Source: Phoenix dactylifera (lineage: Eukaryota > Streptophyta > Magnoliopsida > Arecales > Arecaceae). From it: a stretch of 64,000 nt of DNA. The notes below the pieces were generated by a model. That model was given only the letters and a program-made list of their open reading frames with translations, had not been told where the DNA came from and made no database searches. The stretch is from assembly GCF_009389715.1 (NCBI RefSeq), contig NC_052399.1, positions 22,329,146-22,393,145 of the forward strand. The letters are read 5' to 3'. Numbering within the stretch: position 1 is the stretch's first letter; every line of letters starts with the position of its first letter. Shown here piece after piece: positions 10,821 to 22,100 of the stretch. The position numbers and the translations under genes were made by a program.

Positions 10821-13800
10821 TGAAGGTTCTACTATGGAATTGTAGGGGGGCGGGGAAGCCGTCCTTTAAACCGGCTTTCCAGAGATTGGTAAGCCTTCAT
10901 GATCCGGAGATTTGCATTCTGTTTGAGACAAGATTGTCGGGAGGTAGCCTGGAGCGGGTCAGGCATGTTATTCCGAGGTCTTGGGGGACTTATGCTGTGG
11001 AGTCACAGGGGTTATCAGGGGGGATTATCGTGTTGTGGAGGGTGGGGTCGTGCAACATTGACGTCTTCCACCAGTGCAAGCAGCAGGCGAATTTAGTGAT
11101 ATCAGAGGGTAGTGCTCCCCCATGGGTTTTACTTGCTGTATATGCAAGTATAGACTATAGGGAGAGACGAGTGTTATGGGAGGAGGCCACAAGCCTCATT
11201 CAGTTGGGGCACCCGGTGATGGTAGCTGGGGACTTCAATTGCATTGATGGTCCGGTGGAGAAGAGGGGCGGGAAGGCATTCACCAACAAAATTGAGGTTC
11301 GGGAATTTCAGGATTTTTTGATGTCTAATGGGCTTGCTGACCTTGGCTTCACAGGTCCGAGATTCACTTGGTGCAACAACCAGTAGGGCCAGGCCAGAGT
11401 TTGGGAGCGGCTTGACCGAGTATTTGCCTCTACCGGTTGGATCCAGAGATTCTCAGACTATTGGGTGCGCCACTTGCCTAGGATTGCCTCTGACCACAGC
11501 CCCATATTGGTTAGTACCTCACACTCTGTTCAGTCTCATTGTCCTTTTCAGTTTGAGAAGATTTGGTTGTCCTATCCGAGGTCTTGGGATGTGGTGAGGG
11601 AGGCCTGGAGGACGCCTGTTCGTGGGAGTGCGATGTATAGGGTGACCCGGAAGCTTGAGCTGACTAGACGCCGATTGACTCGGTGGAATAAGGAGGAAGT
11701 GGGGAATTTATTTAGAAGGGTGGAGGAAGTTGAAGCATCCATTACTGCGGCACAGGCCCAAGAGGATAGTGGGGGAGGACTGTTTGAGGAGGACCAGGGG
11801 GAGCTCAGGAGGCTTTTGGCTAGGCATCATTCTTTACTTAGACAGCAGGAGGTATTCTGGAGACAGAAGTCGAGGGTTCAGTGGATTCGTGAGGGGGACC
11901 GCAACACGAAGTTTTTTCATCAGTCGACCATCATGCGGAGACAGCAGAACAGGATTCGTAGGATCAGGGACAGCAGGAGTCAGGAGTCAGAGGATATGGA
12001 GGTTGTCAGGAGGACTTTACTGCAGTTCTTTCATGCCAGATGGACTGACATAGGGAGGTCGGATGAGGATGGCTATGAGTGGGGGTTGGTTCCAGAGGTG
12101 CAGATCACCGAGGGAGAGAATGCAGCTTTGAGCAGACCAGTGTCAGATATGGAGATTCAGGAGGCCTTATGGTCCCTAGGTGAGGATAAAGCCCCAGGCC
12201 CAGACGGCTTTCCCCCACTTTTCTTCAGGAGGTATTGGCAGATTATTAGACAGGAGACTATAGAGGCTATTCAGCAGTTCTTTGTATCGGCATCGATGCC
12301 TATGGAGTGGAGGCGGACCTTTATTACTTTGATCCCGAAGAGACATGACCCAGTTGAGCCGGGCCACTTTCGTCCTATCAGTTTGTGCACGACTATGCAC
12401 AAAGTAGTGGCGAAGGTGCTAGTACAGAGATTGAGAGGTGTTTTGCCCAGGATTATTTGTCAGGAGCAGGGAGCCTTTGTTGGAGGACGCTCGATTTCTG
12501 ACAATGTCCTTTGCGCTCATGAGTTCATGACTGATCTGCAGTGTGCTCCTCGTTGTAGGAGTCTGATGGGGGTCAAATTGGATATGGAGCGGGCATATGA
12601 TAGGATGAGGTGGGACTTTGTTAGGCGAGCATTGGAGAGGTTTGGTTTCCATCCACAGTGGATTAGATGGATTCAGGGGTGTATTCTGTCACCATCTTTT
12701 GCATTACTGATAAATGGCTCCCCATCGCGATACTTTGAGTCATCAGTGGGCCTGAGGCAGGGTTGCCCGTTGTCACCACTGTTGTTCATCATATGCTCGG
12801 ATTACCTGTCACGAGCACTTCGCCATGCATCAGCGGCACAGGAGATTGAGGCATATAGGCCGGCGAGGGGTGTGACATGTATCTCACATTTATTGTTTGC
12901 GGATAACTGCTTACTATTGACCCGCGCGACACGGAGGTCAGCTCTGACGATTAGAGGGATCCTGGAGGGATACTGTGGAGCTTCAGGTCAGATGGTCAAC
13001 TTTTCTAAGTCAGCCATCAGCTTTAGCCCGAGGACTGACCCTAGGGTGAAGGCCTCCATCGTGAGCAGTTTGGGGATAGCCGAGCAGGAGGGGACCCTTA
13101 GATACCTCGGAGTTCCGATTACTGGCCGGCGCCTGCGGCAGGGGGAGTGCACGGTTATGGAGGCGTGTATCAGACGGAGACTGGAGAGTTGGCAGGCGAG
13201 TACATTATCGATGATGGGCAGAGTCACCCTACTGAGGTCTGTTTTGAGCTCTATTCCTATTTACCTAATGTCCAATACTCTAGTACCGGTGTCTGTTATC
13301 CGCAACCAAGAGAGGATGTTCAGGAGTTTCATTTAGGGGCACCGTGGGGATAGAGAGGGCATCCACCTATTGGCTTGGGAGGTCATTTGTCAGCCAACCA
13401 GCCGGGGTGGACTGGGAGTCCCCTCTCTAGTCGAGCGCAGGGAGACACTGGCCACTAGACTTGCAGTTAGATTTCTTTTGGAGCCGGGGAGTCTTTGGGC
13501 TTCTCTGCTGAGGGCGAAGTATGGCGACCCCATCTCTTCGGCCACTTTCAGAGCTGGACGTGGGTCTTCATTTATCTGGAGAGAGATTTGCTCTCGTGCC
13601 CCGGGGGTGCTGCCTATGATCCGGTGGGAGATTGGGGATGGTCGGACTATCAGCATTCTAGAGGACAGGTGGCTTCCGGAGGGCATACTGCGGGACTGGC
13701 CTACAGTGATGGACCATGTTTGGTTGGAGGGGCGCACAGTGAGTTCTCTGTTTGTTCAGGGGGAGCAGAGATGGGATGCAGATCTTGTTAGACGGGTCTT

Positions 13801-14980
13801 TCATGAGCAGCTCGCAGAGCGAGTACTGGCCTTGCAGATTCCGGTGGGGCTGACAGTGGATAGGAGGATATGGAGCTTGTCCGGGCGGACGTCAGTGAGT
13901 TTTCGCGACATAGCGCAGTGGAGAGGAGGAGTCGTGACCCGACATTTTGACGGTGCCTGGATATGGAGACTACGGGTCCATCCACGCGTCGCACTCTTCC
14001 TGTGGAAGGTAGCATGGGGTTGTCTACCTACTAGGAGTGTTCTGATGCGACGGGGTGTACGGATAGCTGGAGATTGTGGAGTCTGCCCGGAGGTGGAGGA
14101 GTCCATCTATCATGTGCTAGTCGAGTGCCCGCGGGCTGTTCAGATCTGGAGGGGGGCACGGATCTCCTATGACCCGGGGCAGAGGTGGTCGTCCATTGCT
14201 GAGTTCCTCCGCTTCCTGGAGATCCCGGGAGGTGGGCCCGAGGCGGAGGAGAGAGGGACTCGCGTTGCATACCTGGCTTACCACTCCTGGTTAGACAGGA
14301 ATGCACGAGTGTTTGAGGGCCGCAGATCACCCGCGGGGGTGGTGGTGGCCAGGGCTTTATTGCATGCAGAGGAGTTCCTGAGTACTGCTGTGAGGCCACC
14401 TTATGGGTTGGCCAGGGACATCTGGGGTACCCATTCTGCTCTTGTAGCGCCCAGATATGTGTTCGTATCCTGGGTACCCCCACCCCCTGGTTTTCTGAAG
14501 GTGAACTTTGACGGCAGCATGACAGCTGATGGGAGAGGTGGAGGTGTGGGATTCGTCATTCGAGATCACGATGCCAGGCTAGTGGCGTTGGGGGGTCGGC
14601 GGATCTTCGATGCGTCGGTGGTGTGTGCTGAGCTCCGAGCCGCCTGGGAGGGTGCATCTTATGCGAGACAGATACTAGGTGCAGACCGGATTATTCTTGA
14701 GGGCGACTCGGCTACTGTGATTGACTGGGTCAGGGGCCGAGATCGTGCAGGTGAGGGCAGACCGCTGCTTCTGGACATTCGCAGACTTCTGCATGCGTGT
14801 GATACCTATCAGGCTACACATGTTTACAGGGAAGCGAATTGTGCAGCTGATTGGGTCGCTTCCTATGCGGCTCATCACACTGGAGGTTTTATTTTGAGGG
14901 AGTCCGACACAGTGCCGGAGTCCCTTTTAGCTTTACTTTCTTTAGATTTTGCAGGCCGTATCCACACCCGTAGGGTGTGA
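10820..14980 (+). pseudogene. LINE ORF2: endonuclease, reverse transcriptase, RNase H; two in-frame TAGs
   Basis: One frame runs from ATG 10820 to TGA 14978-14980, broken only by TAG at 11384-11386 and 13334-13336. The domains are in order. An APE-like endonuclease shows NCRGAGKPSF, VAGDFNCI, FTGPRFTWCNN, and SDHSPI after the first stop. The RT shows DKAPGPDGFPPLFF, PGHFRPISLC, the catalytic Asp in KLDMERAYDRM, and GLRQGCPLSPLLF; the usual FADD box reads FADN, with codon AAC at 12905-12907. A zf-RVT segment (LFLWKVAWGCLPTRSVL) and a C-terminal RNase H (VNFDGSMTADGRGGGVGFVI) follow. The stops fall between endonuclease and RT and between RT and zf-RVT. The second RT aspartate binds catalytic metal, so the copy should be inactive even if both stops were read through. 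Confidence 0.92.
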
Positions 14981-15020
14981 GCCGCCGATGTACCAAAAAA
15001 AAAAAAAATGAAAAATGCCT

Positions 15021-16364
15021 TGGGACACTCATTAATCCTTTTAAGCCATGCGACCGAAAGAAAGTTTTGTGCGCATAAAGCTGACGCCCCGTAACATCAC
15101 TTTATGCTAACTGAATCATTTGTTTGTTAGACGGTTCGATGTTTTGGATATCATGGATTAATCTAATAAATGAAGTTCAATAGCGAAAAGCCTCAAGATT
15201 TTCTATTGCTTTCAAAATATTTGGAAATAGATGGAGCAAGCCTCATTAGATCTAAACATATCAGGCATGGAATTTTAGGACTAGATTCTATTATTAACCA
15301 AAAAAAAAAAAGTGATAATTGGTAAGTTTTTATCTCTGGCCTTTGAAACTTTTTACCGATGTTCTATTTATTTCGGTGGATTTAATGTTTTTCTCTCAAT
15401 TTGGATTCAAAGATTACAGCCTGTAAGATAGTAGACGTGGAGGACACCAATTGATTACATCTAGATATCCACCAAAACCGAATACTCACCTCCCCTCTTT
15501 TTTTTTTCTTTTTTTTTCTTGGTAAAAACTCCCCTCCCCTCTTCAAAATCGGGTACTGTTTGCACTGTTGTTCGTCTCTCAGCGGCTTCGCCTCTCAGGA
15601 GTCATAAAAAAAAAAAAAAAAAAAAATCTTTCAACGGCTTCTACATCAGGGATAGGATTTTATTTATTCGTTCGTTGGCAACTTGTACCTGATTGTATTC
15701 CGCCAGGATCATCGCCATCAACTTGCAAAAGTCTTAAAGCGATCAAAGAAGGTACGACAATGATCTTATAGTTCTCGATCTTATGCTTCTTTTAGGTTTT
15801 CTTTTTCCTCTTGCATTGGTAGAATAAATCAGAGCAGAAGAAAACGATGTTGCACTTCTAAGAATAGCCGGAAAACTCGTTTTTTCTCGAAAACTTTAGT
15901 TTTCCCAAAGCTTTTTCAAACAACCAAACATATACTAAGAAAAATCATGCGAAGAATTTATTTTTCTTAAAAAAGTAATTTTTTAAAAGTGATTCCAATA
16001 TTAAAAGTGATTTTTTTAAAAAATAATTTTTAATGTTAACTTTTTTTTTCTATTTCCCATATATTTTCTAGCAACTAAATATACCTTAGGCCTTGTCCAT
16101 TAGAAATCCATAGATTTTACTTTCCTAGTACTTATTTCTCTCCGGTAAATTTTTTTATATATTTTTTGTTGGCATTTTATTTATTTATTTATTTGTGAAT
16201 ATGGTGTTGGTTTTGTGTTTCCAACCTTCAATAGAATCCTTATGGTTTACTCCAAAACAACATAACTAGATTGTTAAATATTTATGCTTTTTTTTAACCC
16301 CTTTGGCTTGCCTACGTAGATTGGGCAAATCATGTCCGATTTAAACTGCAATTTCACAAATTTG
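15021..16364. other. AT-rich gene-free stretch
   Basis: Homopolymer A and T runs (for example about 15605-15626) and low-complexity sequence. No gene, RNA or bounded repeat could be supported. Confidence 0.4.
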
Positions 16365-16616
16365 AGGGCATATTTGGTTCGTCGAAGTTAGACTCTGGAA
16401 TAGAAATGAGAATGAGAGATTTCTATACCCTCCATTCGGTTGGAATGAGCTCTATTCTCATTCTATTTTCGGTCTATTCTAACTTTCTTCTAATATTCAA
16501 ATCCTATTCCAATTTCGATTTTGATTTCAGTTACAAACCAAATACCTCAAAAAATATGGTCATTTCGATTCTCATTTCAATCAATTCTGATTCCGATCAT
16601 GAACCAAATGCATCTT
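16365..16616. mobile_element. Small MITE candidate
   Basis: The left end AGGGCATATTTGGTTC and the reverse-complemented right end AAGATGCATTTGGTTC form imperfect inverted repeats around about 250 bp rich in TTCTATTC/GAATGAGA words and without coding content. AAATTTG on the left and AAATTCG on the right could be a mutated target duplication. The ends recall monocot MITEs that start with a ...TTTGGTTC motif. The superfamily is not certain. Confidence 0.5.
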
Positions 16617-16830
16617 AAATTCGTTCTTAAAACACAGACCCCAAACTTTACCTTGCCAATAGGCCAGTTGGTTGAAATTGCACCAATGGTTTCATTGGTT
16701 CCCCTTCAAAATGAACTGTTTTCAATGCTTAGACCAGAACTCCCATATAAATTTATGCCTTTAGTTTATATCATATGTTTTGACAGTTATCCATCTATTT
16801 TATCTTCATTATCATTCTTTCCTCGTGTAG

Positions 16831-17157
16831 ATGGCTAATGCTGCGAACTCAAAGTGTAATGGTGCTAGAGAGAGTTCTCAAAGAGGTGTTGAGCAAGCTA
16901 TAGAAGCATTCGAGTTCACCATATATGTTAGGTTATGGACCTCAATGGTACTGGAGCTTGAGGTGATGAGTTCTACTAGCATTAGCGATATCAAGGAAGC
17001 GATGTGCTACGTGGAGGGGACACCGAAGGACCGACAAATTCTCATATTTGGAGAGCATGAGCTGGAAGACCACCAAACTTTGGAGCATTACAACATTAAG
17101 AATGGCTCACGGTTAGATCAGCGCGTCAAGCGTTACATGTTGGACTTTGTTCGCTAG
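16831..17157 (+). CDS. Small divergent ubiquitin-like protein, possibly a pseudogene
   Basis: A 108-aa ORF. From about residue 26 it follows the ubiquitin fold: YVRLWTSMVLELEVMSSTSI (strands 1-2), SDIKEAMCYVEGTPKDRQ (helix), ILIFGEHELEDHQTLEHYNI (the Ile44 patch region and the LED...YNI signature). It lacks the C-terminal Gly-Gly needed for conjugation and instead runs on to RYMLDFVR. By eye alignment, the lysines equivalent to K6, K11, K29, K33, K48 and K63 are replaced; only the K27 equivalent remains. The first 25 residues have no counterpart in ubiquitin. It could be a non-conjugating Ubl protein, one exon of a larger gene (a CAG/TAG-like acceptor abuts the ATG) or a decayed polyubiquitin unit. 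A TATA-like CATATAAAT lies near 16743. Confidence 0.55.
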   Translation: MANAANSKCNGARESSQRGVEQAIEAFEFTIYVRLWTSMVLELEVMSSTSISDIKEAMCYVEGTPKDRQILIFGEHELEDHQTLEHYNIKNGSRLDQRVKRYMLDFVR

Positions 17158-18100
17158 AAAATGCAGCTCTCCATTTGAACTTTTTTTCTTCTTTTTAAAG
17201 GGCACAAAAAGTTCAATTTTATTATTAAGTGATGCTGTGAGGACTTTTCCTAGTGCTGCATTGACTTTCTTCATCATTTATGCTTTTATAGATAGCAATT
17301 TTTGCTGCACACGAAGGTCTATAGCCAATATTTTTCTTTTTAACCATCCAATCTTATAGTTCAGATGATACTGTTTTTTGCACGCTAAGCAAGAGAAGAT
17401 TAATTTCCTACCTAGGTCAGATGAATTGGACATAAGCACCTCGTGATCTCTCTCTATATCTATTTATCTATCTATCTGCTTGTCTGTCTATCTACTTCTT
17501 AATAATTTTGAATGATTAAAAGCTTCATTCACTTGAATAGCTACAAGCAAATCCAAAAGATATTGCTATTTATATCTCCTCTTCTCTATGTTTGGAGGGC
17601 TTCTGCGGTCTATTTTACTCTCTAGAGGCCGCTGCCCGAATAGCATTTTATTTGAGCCAAACTAGCTTGGCTTATGGAGCCAAATGTTGTTGAGCTTGGG
17701 ATAAGATTTTTGGCTTGACAGGCCAGACCAACCTCAATTTTCGAGCCTAATTTAAAATTAGATTGGATTTGGACTCGGTATTTTTTAGCCCAATCAAATG
17801 AATTTATATTTATAAACTTTGCCTACATGGTAGTGCGGCTGGACCTCACCAGTTTGTCCATGAAAGAGTCAGGCTGGTCACCACCACAAAGAGCGCACCT
17901 TCTTGAAGGCTCATGCCACCACTAATTTAGATGCAAAGGCCGGCCAAGGCCATTAGATGCACAAAGGGCGGATCACGGACACGGTGTTATTTGTTTTAAT
18001 TTAATTTTTTATATTAATTTTTCTAAAAGCATTAAACAAAAGGAAATCTGATGATAAATACAGTTATTCTTCCATTATTTTCTACTATTTTCTACAGTTA
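17158..18100. other. Gene-free stretch with a TATC/TCTG microsatellite
   Basis: AT-rich. About 17445-17495 holds a degenerate TCTC, TATC and TGTC tetranucleotide run. No coding or transposon edge is visible. Confidence 0.4.
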
Positions 18101-18106
18101 ACAATA

Positions 18107-18905
18107 TTGTGGTTGAAATTTGGCCTGAGGGTGACCATGCTGGAGGAAGACGAGAAGCCGCCGTCCGGGATGAAGAAGGGGAGCCACCTCCTGCGCTCCT
18201 GGAGACCTGCACAAAGCCTTCACCAGGATTTCGGCAAAAGCCCTCCAATGGCTAAGCTATCAGAGTTTTTGGAGTCTTTTTTTGTAGGAAAAAAGAAAAA
18301 AAACTTCCTGAGTGTTGTTGGTGTGGTCTATTTATAGTCCTCATAAGAGCAACCAGGTGGCTGCCGTATAGATAATCCTCATCATGAGAGGGAATGGTCT
18401 TGGCCAGGTGTGGTAGGGTATGGCTCCTGGCAAATATAGCATAGTATGATCCTTGGCAGATGTGGCAGACTATGGCCCTTAGCCGGTGTGGCAGGATATG
18501 GCCCTTGGCAGGTGTGGCAGGGTATGGCCCTTGGCCGGTGTGGCAGGATATGGCCCTTGGCATATACTTGGCGAGGTCGGCTCGGCTTTTAGCGGGGTCC
18601 GAGGTCGGCTGGGCCTCTAGCCGAGATCGGTTCGATCTTCGGTAGGACTCGAAGTCGGCTCTGGCAGAGGTCGCCTCTTGCTGAGGTCGGCTCGGTCTTA
18701 GGTAGGACCCAAGGTCGGCTCTGGCCTTTGGTGGGCAAGGTCGACTCTAGCTCTTGGTGGAGCCGAGGTCAGTCAGGCTCTGGTTGAGGTTGTCGCCTGC
18801 GGTCGAGGGAGCCTTATCAGCCTACTTGGTTCAGATGTTTGTTTGGCCGGAAATGGATGACTCTGTGTTGGAATAGGACAATCCATTTTGCCTCCCATCA
18901 AACAC
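18107..18905. repeat. GC-rich repetitive block with a 26-bp minisatellite; probable LTR fragment
   Basis: Composition switches sharply from the AT-rich flanks. About 18408-18563 is six head-to-tail copies of a 26-bp unit, GTGTGGCAGGATATGGCCCT plus TTGGCC-type ends. Downstream, GAGGTCGGCT words recur to about 18790. Such GGTCGG-rich sequence resembles LTRs of Tat-type Gypsy elements, so a solo or truncated LTR is plausible, but I found no matching edges or target duplication. Confidence 0.45.
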
Positions 18906-19144
18906 TAATATAGCATAACGATGATCTTTTCAATACAACTGTTCATATAATCGGGGAGGGGTTTCCAATTGCCCGAAGACCGGTCAGATCCAGCCAATGA
19001 CCGGTTAGACCAAATCCTGGACCCACAACATAATTGAGCCAGGTCGAGACCCATTTGTTGTATCGCATCACATCACATGATGCACATGCTTGCAACGGAC
19101 ATACATCATACATACATCGAGAGGGAAGACCGCGGGAGGAGAGG

Positions 19145-22100
19145 ATGGAGGCGGTGCTGAGGGTGGTGGGGAAGAAGGACAACGTGATCCACCTCCTCCT
19201 TTTGGGCACTTTCGCGGCGCTCGGAGTCCGCTCGTTCAAGCAGCAGCAGGAGATCGCGGTCTTGGAGGCCGAGAAGACGACCCTCCGCTCCGCCAACACC
19301 GCCATGGCCTCCGCCATGTGGGCTTGGCGCCAGCATCTCTTCGGCCTCGCCGAGGGCGATCCCTCCGAAGCCCCCATTTCTCTCGCACGCCTCCGCGCCA
19401 TCTACGGCGAGGATGACCCCGCCGCCGCTGACGACCAAGGTATCCACCTGACACACTCGGACACCCTTGTTCTATCTAAACCCTAGTAGAAGACTATCGT
19501 ACAAAACAACAACACAAAAACGTTTATTGTCTAGTTTTACAGATTTGTTTGTTACTCCACTTGCCCTTTCTGTGAATTTTATTTTGATTTTGTTAATCTG
19601 GTGATCTACGTATCCCTTCTATCCGAGACCCTCAAAATAGCAAGCCAAGATGCCTTTTTTTTTCGTTCCATAATATTGATCTTGTATCCCACATATCCTT
19701 CAATCTAAAGCGCTACCAATGCAGCATTGCTGCCAGAAGTGATTTTTTTTTTAAAAAAAATATTAATTTGGTTGTCCGCACACCTCTTCTATATGATACC
19801 CTTGAAAACTATCATGCAAGAAAGGATTTTTGTTTAATTTTATTAATCTGGATACTATCTAACACCGTCAAAGATACAGCGTGCCGAGGAGTGATTTTTA
19901 GTTTTTTTTACTTCTCTGAGATGCTTCATTTCCCTCCAGTCCAGTCGACTAGGGAACTTATATAGATGAGAGCAAATATAACCCAGTAGAAGAGGTAAAA
20001 GATAAGACAGCATTGTCGGCTACAAGATTGGCAATCCAGTCAGCCATTGATTAACTTCTCGATAAGTATGAGAACATTTGAAGTTCGAGACGCCAAGTGA
20101 GATAAAAGATGTGAAGGAACAAAGGGATAGGGTCCATGGTAGCTGATGGGCTTGATCTAGGAAATTACGGTGGAGGATTTGCCTTTTAGCCAAATTTTAT
20201 CAGCTTGGTGGTGCATCGCAGCAAAGGTGATCCCCACCCAAGCTCTGCTTGAATTTCAGTTTGGAGGACCTAGAGTCCTGCTGAAAGCTACCCCCAATAG
20301 CAAGAAGCTTGCCAATATGATTGCTAATGATGGGTTCCGTGTCACAACACTTGCTACTTTAATGGACTAGTCAAAGCTAATCTTGAGGATGCCAAGGGTG
20401 AGGGCTCCTACAATAGGCTGATAATTTGTTGACCACCGATCTGGAAAAGTGCATGCAAGATCAAGATGGCCAATTAGGCCACATCCGAAACAAGCGATAA
20501 TATTCTTGTAAATGTTGAGTTGCCAAAAGCTCCAGTGCTCATCTCGGATTTGCGGTCCTAGTTGCAAGGACTAGGAAAGGTCCACTTGAACATAAACCAT
20601 CACATACCCAACCTTGCCAGAAGATCTGTGCAAGTAGCAATTGATTGATAGTAGTGGCAATACAATGAACAAGAGATCGATACCAATGCTTGATAGAAAG
20701 TTTTGGTAACCTTATCTAAACAGCCACATGCTAGATTGCATCAACCTCTGGGATGAAATCAGGAGGCCATGGTTCAAGGGCCAAGAGTTGGCTAGTGATG
20801 GTCCAAGGACCTTCCAGAAGCACCGTGTTTCTCTCCTCTGTTTTGAATTAAAATAGGTGGATACCATCCACTAGGGAGAGAGCTTAATCGTATTGCCTAT
20901 CTTCGATCTCTCCATTCGTCTCACATAATCAATCGATAGCCAATGACCAAGGCTCTTGCCAACAAGGGCCCTAGTGTCCCATTCCTTCCTAGACTCCTCA
21001 CCACTGTCCTTGAGAAGAACTAGAACATTAGAAAAGTCTCCTAGAGGCTAGTGGTTTCCTCCTTGGAAACCTTCCATGTCTCTTAAAACATACTTGCTTG
21101 CTCCTTGAGCCACCTTAGCCTAAGTTCTCTTCTCGTGGAAACCCTTATTGGTTTGACTTCCAACATCTTGCCATTAATAATGCCATCAATAACCACATCC
21201 ATGCTTACCAATAACTCATCTTGAACCCTTGGTTTACTGGTCCAAGCTTGGCTTGTGGCCGGGTTCTAGCACATGTTATGGTCCTGTGTTTCACCTCTCT
21301 TCACATTGATCAAAGCACTTCTCACTTTACATAGTTCTAAATCCTTGCCCCCATTTTCATCACCTCTCAAAGCAAAGTTTTTTTTTTCCCCCATGGGGCT
21401 GGCCCTTCAGATGAAAGGGGAAGGGTGTTTTGACCTTCTCCCCCAAAAACCAGCTATAAATTTGGAGCCCCCTTCTCTCTGTCCTTTTTTTTGTTTTTTT
21501 TTTTTGTTTTTGTTTTTTTTTGATGATCAGAGGTGGTGGGTTTATCTATTGGTTAATAATTTTTAGATATTTGGACATGTGGCCTGCTAAACAAGTGTTT
21601 TCTCGCCTATAACCAGCAGGACTTCTTTGTTCATTTATGTGGGCGAGTTTCCCATTGTTGTGTTCATGAGCTTCTAATGCGATAGATAGAAGCATCTCAA
21701 TACTCTTCGCACATGTGTAATCCACTAATTGGAGCATTTCCTATCAGTTTCACTACTTTTCATCACTAATCTATAAAGCAATGATCTTTCATGAGTGGAT
21801 TGTAGAATACCAGTTTCAAATATTTTTATCCTCTGCTCCTCCCTCCACCCTAACTTTTTTTACAAGACTAAGGAGAAAGACCACTTCCTATTTAGTCAAA
21901 TTCTTTGAGAATAGGGTGCCTTTCTCCTCTTCTCCTGACCTATGGCCTACTACACCCTCACTTGGTTTAGAGGCAATTGCAATGCACTGTGATCATACTA
22001 GGGATAACTGGTACCTACCTGTCCAAATGCCCTTTATGTATCTATCTCTACTTTCACCACCTGTTTTATATGTCATATTAATCTTATATCCCTCTCACAG

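Larger units (their letters stand above)
8746..15020 (+). mobile_element. Full-length L1-type LINE (non-LTR retrotransposon) with target duplication
   Basis: A 14-bp direct repeat, AATGAAAAATGCCT, lies at 8746-8759 and 15007-15020 (its first A's merge with the poly(A)). Between them is a 6.2-kb element: a GA-rich 5' leader, ORF1 (DUF4283 plus CCHC), ORF2 (endonuclease, RT, zinc-binding RVT domain, RNase H) and a 3' poly(A) run at about 14995-15008. Length, order and tail fit target-primed insertion of a plant L1 element. It is much more GC-rich than the surrounding DNA. The perfect duplication suggests a fairly recent insertion, yet the coding frames are damaged. Confidence 0.93.
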
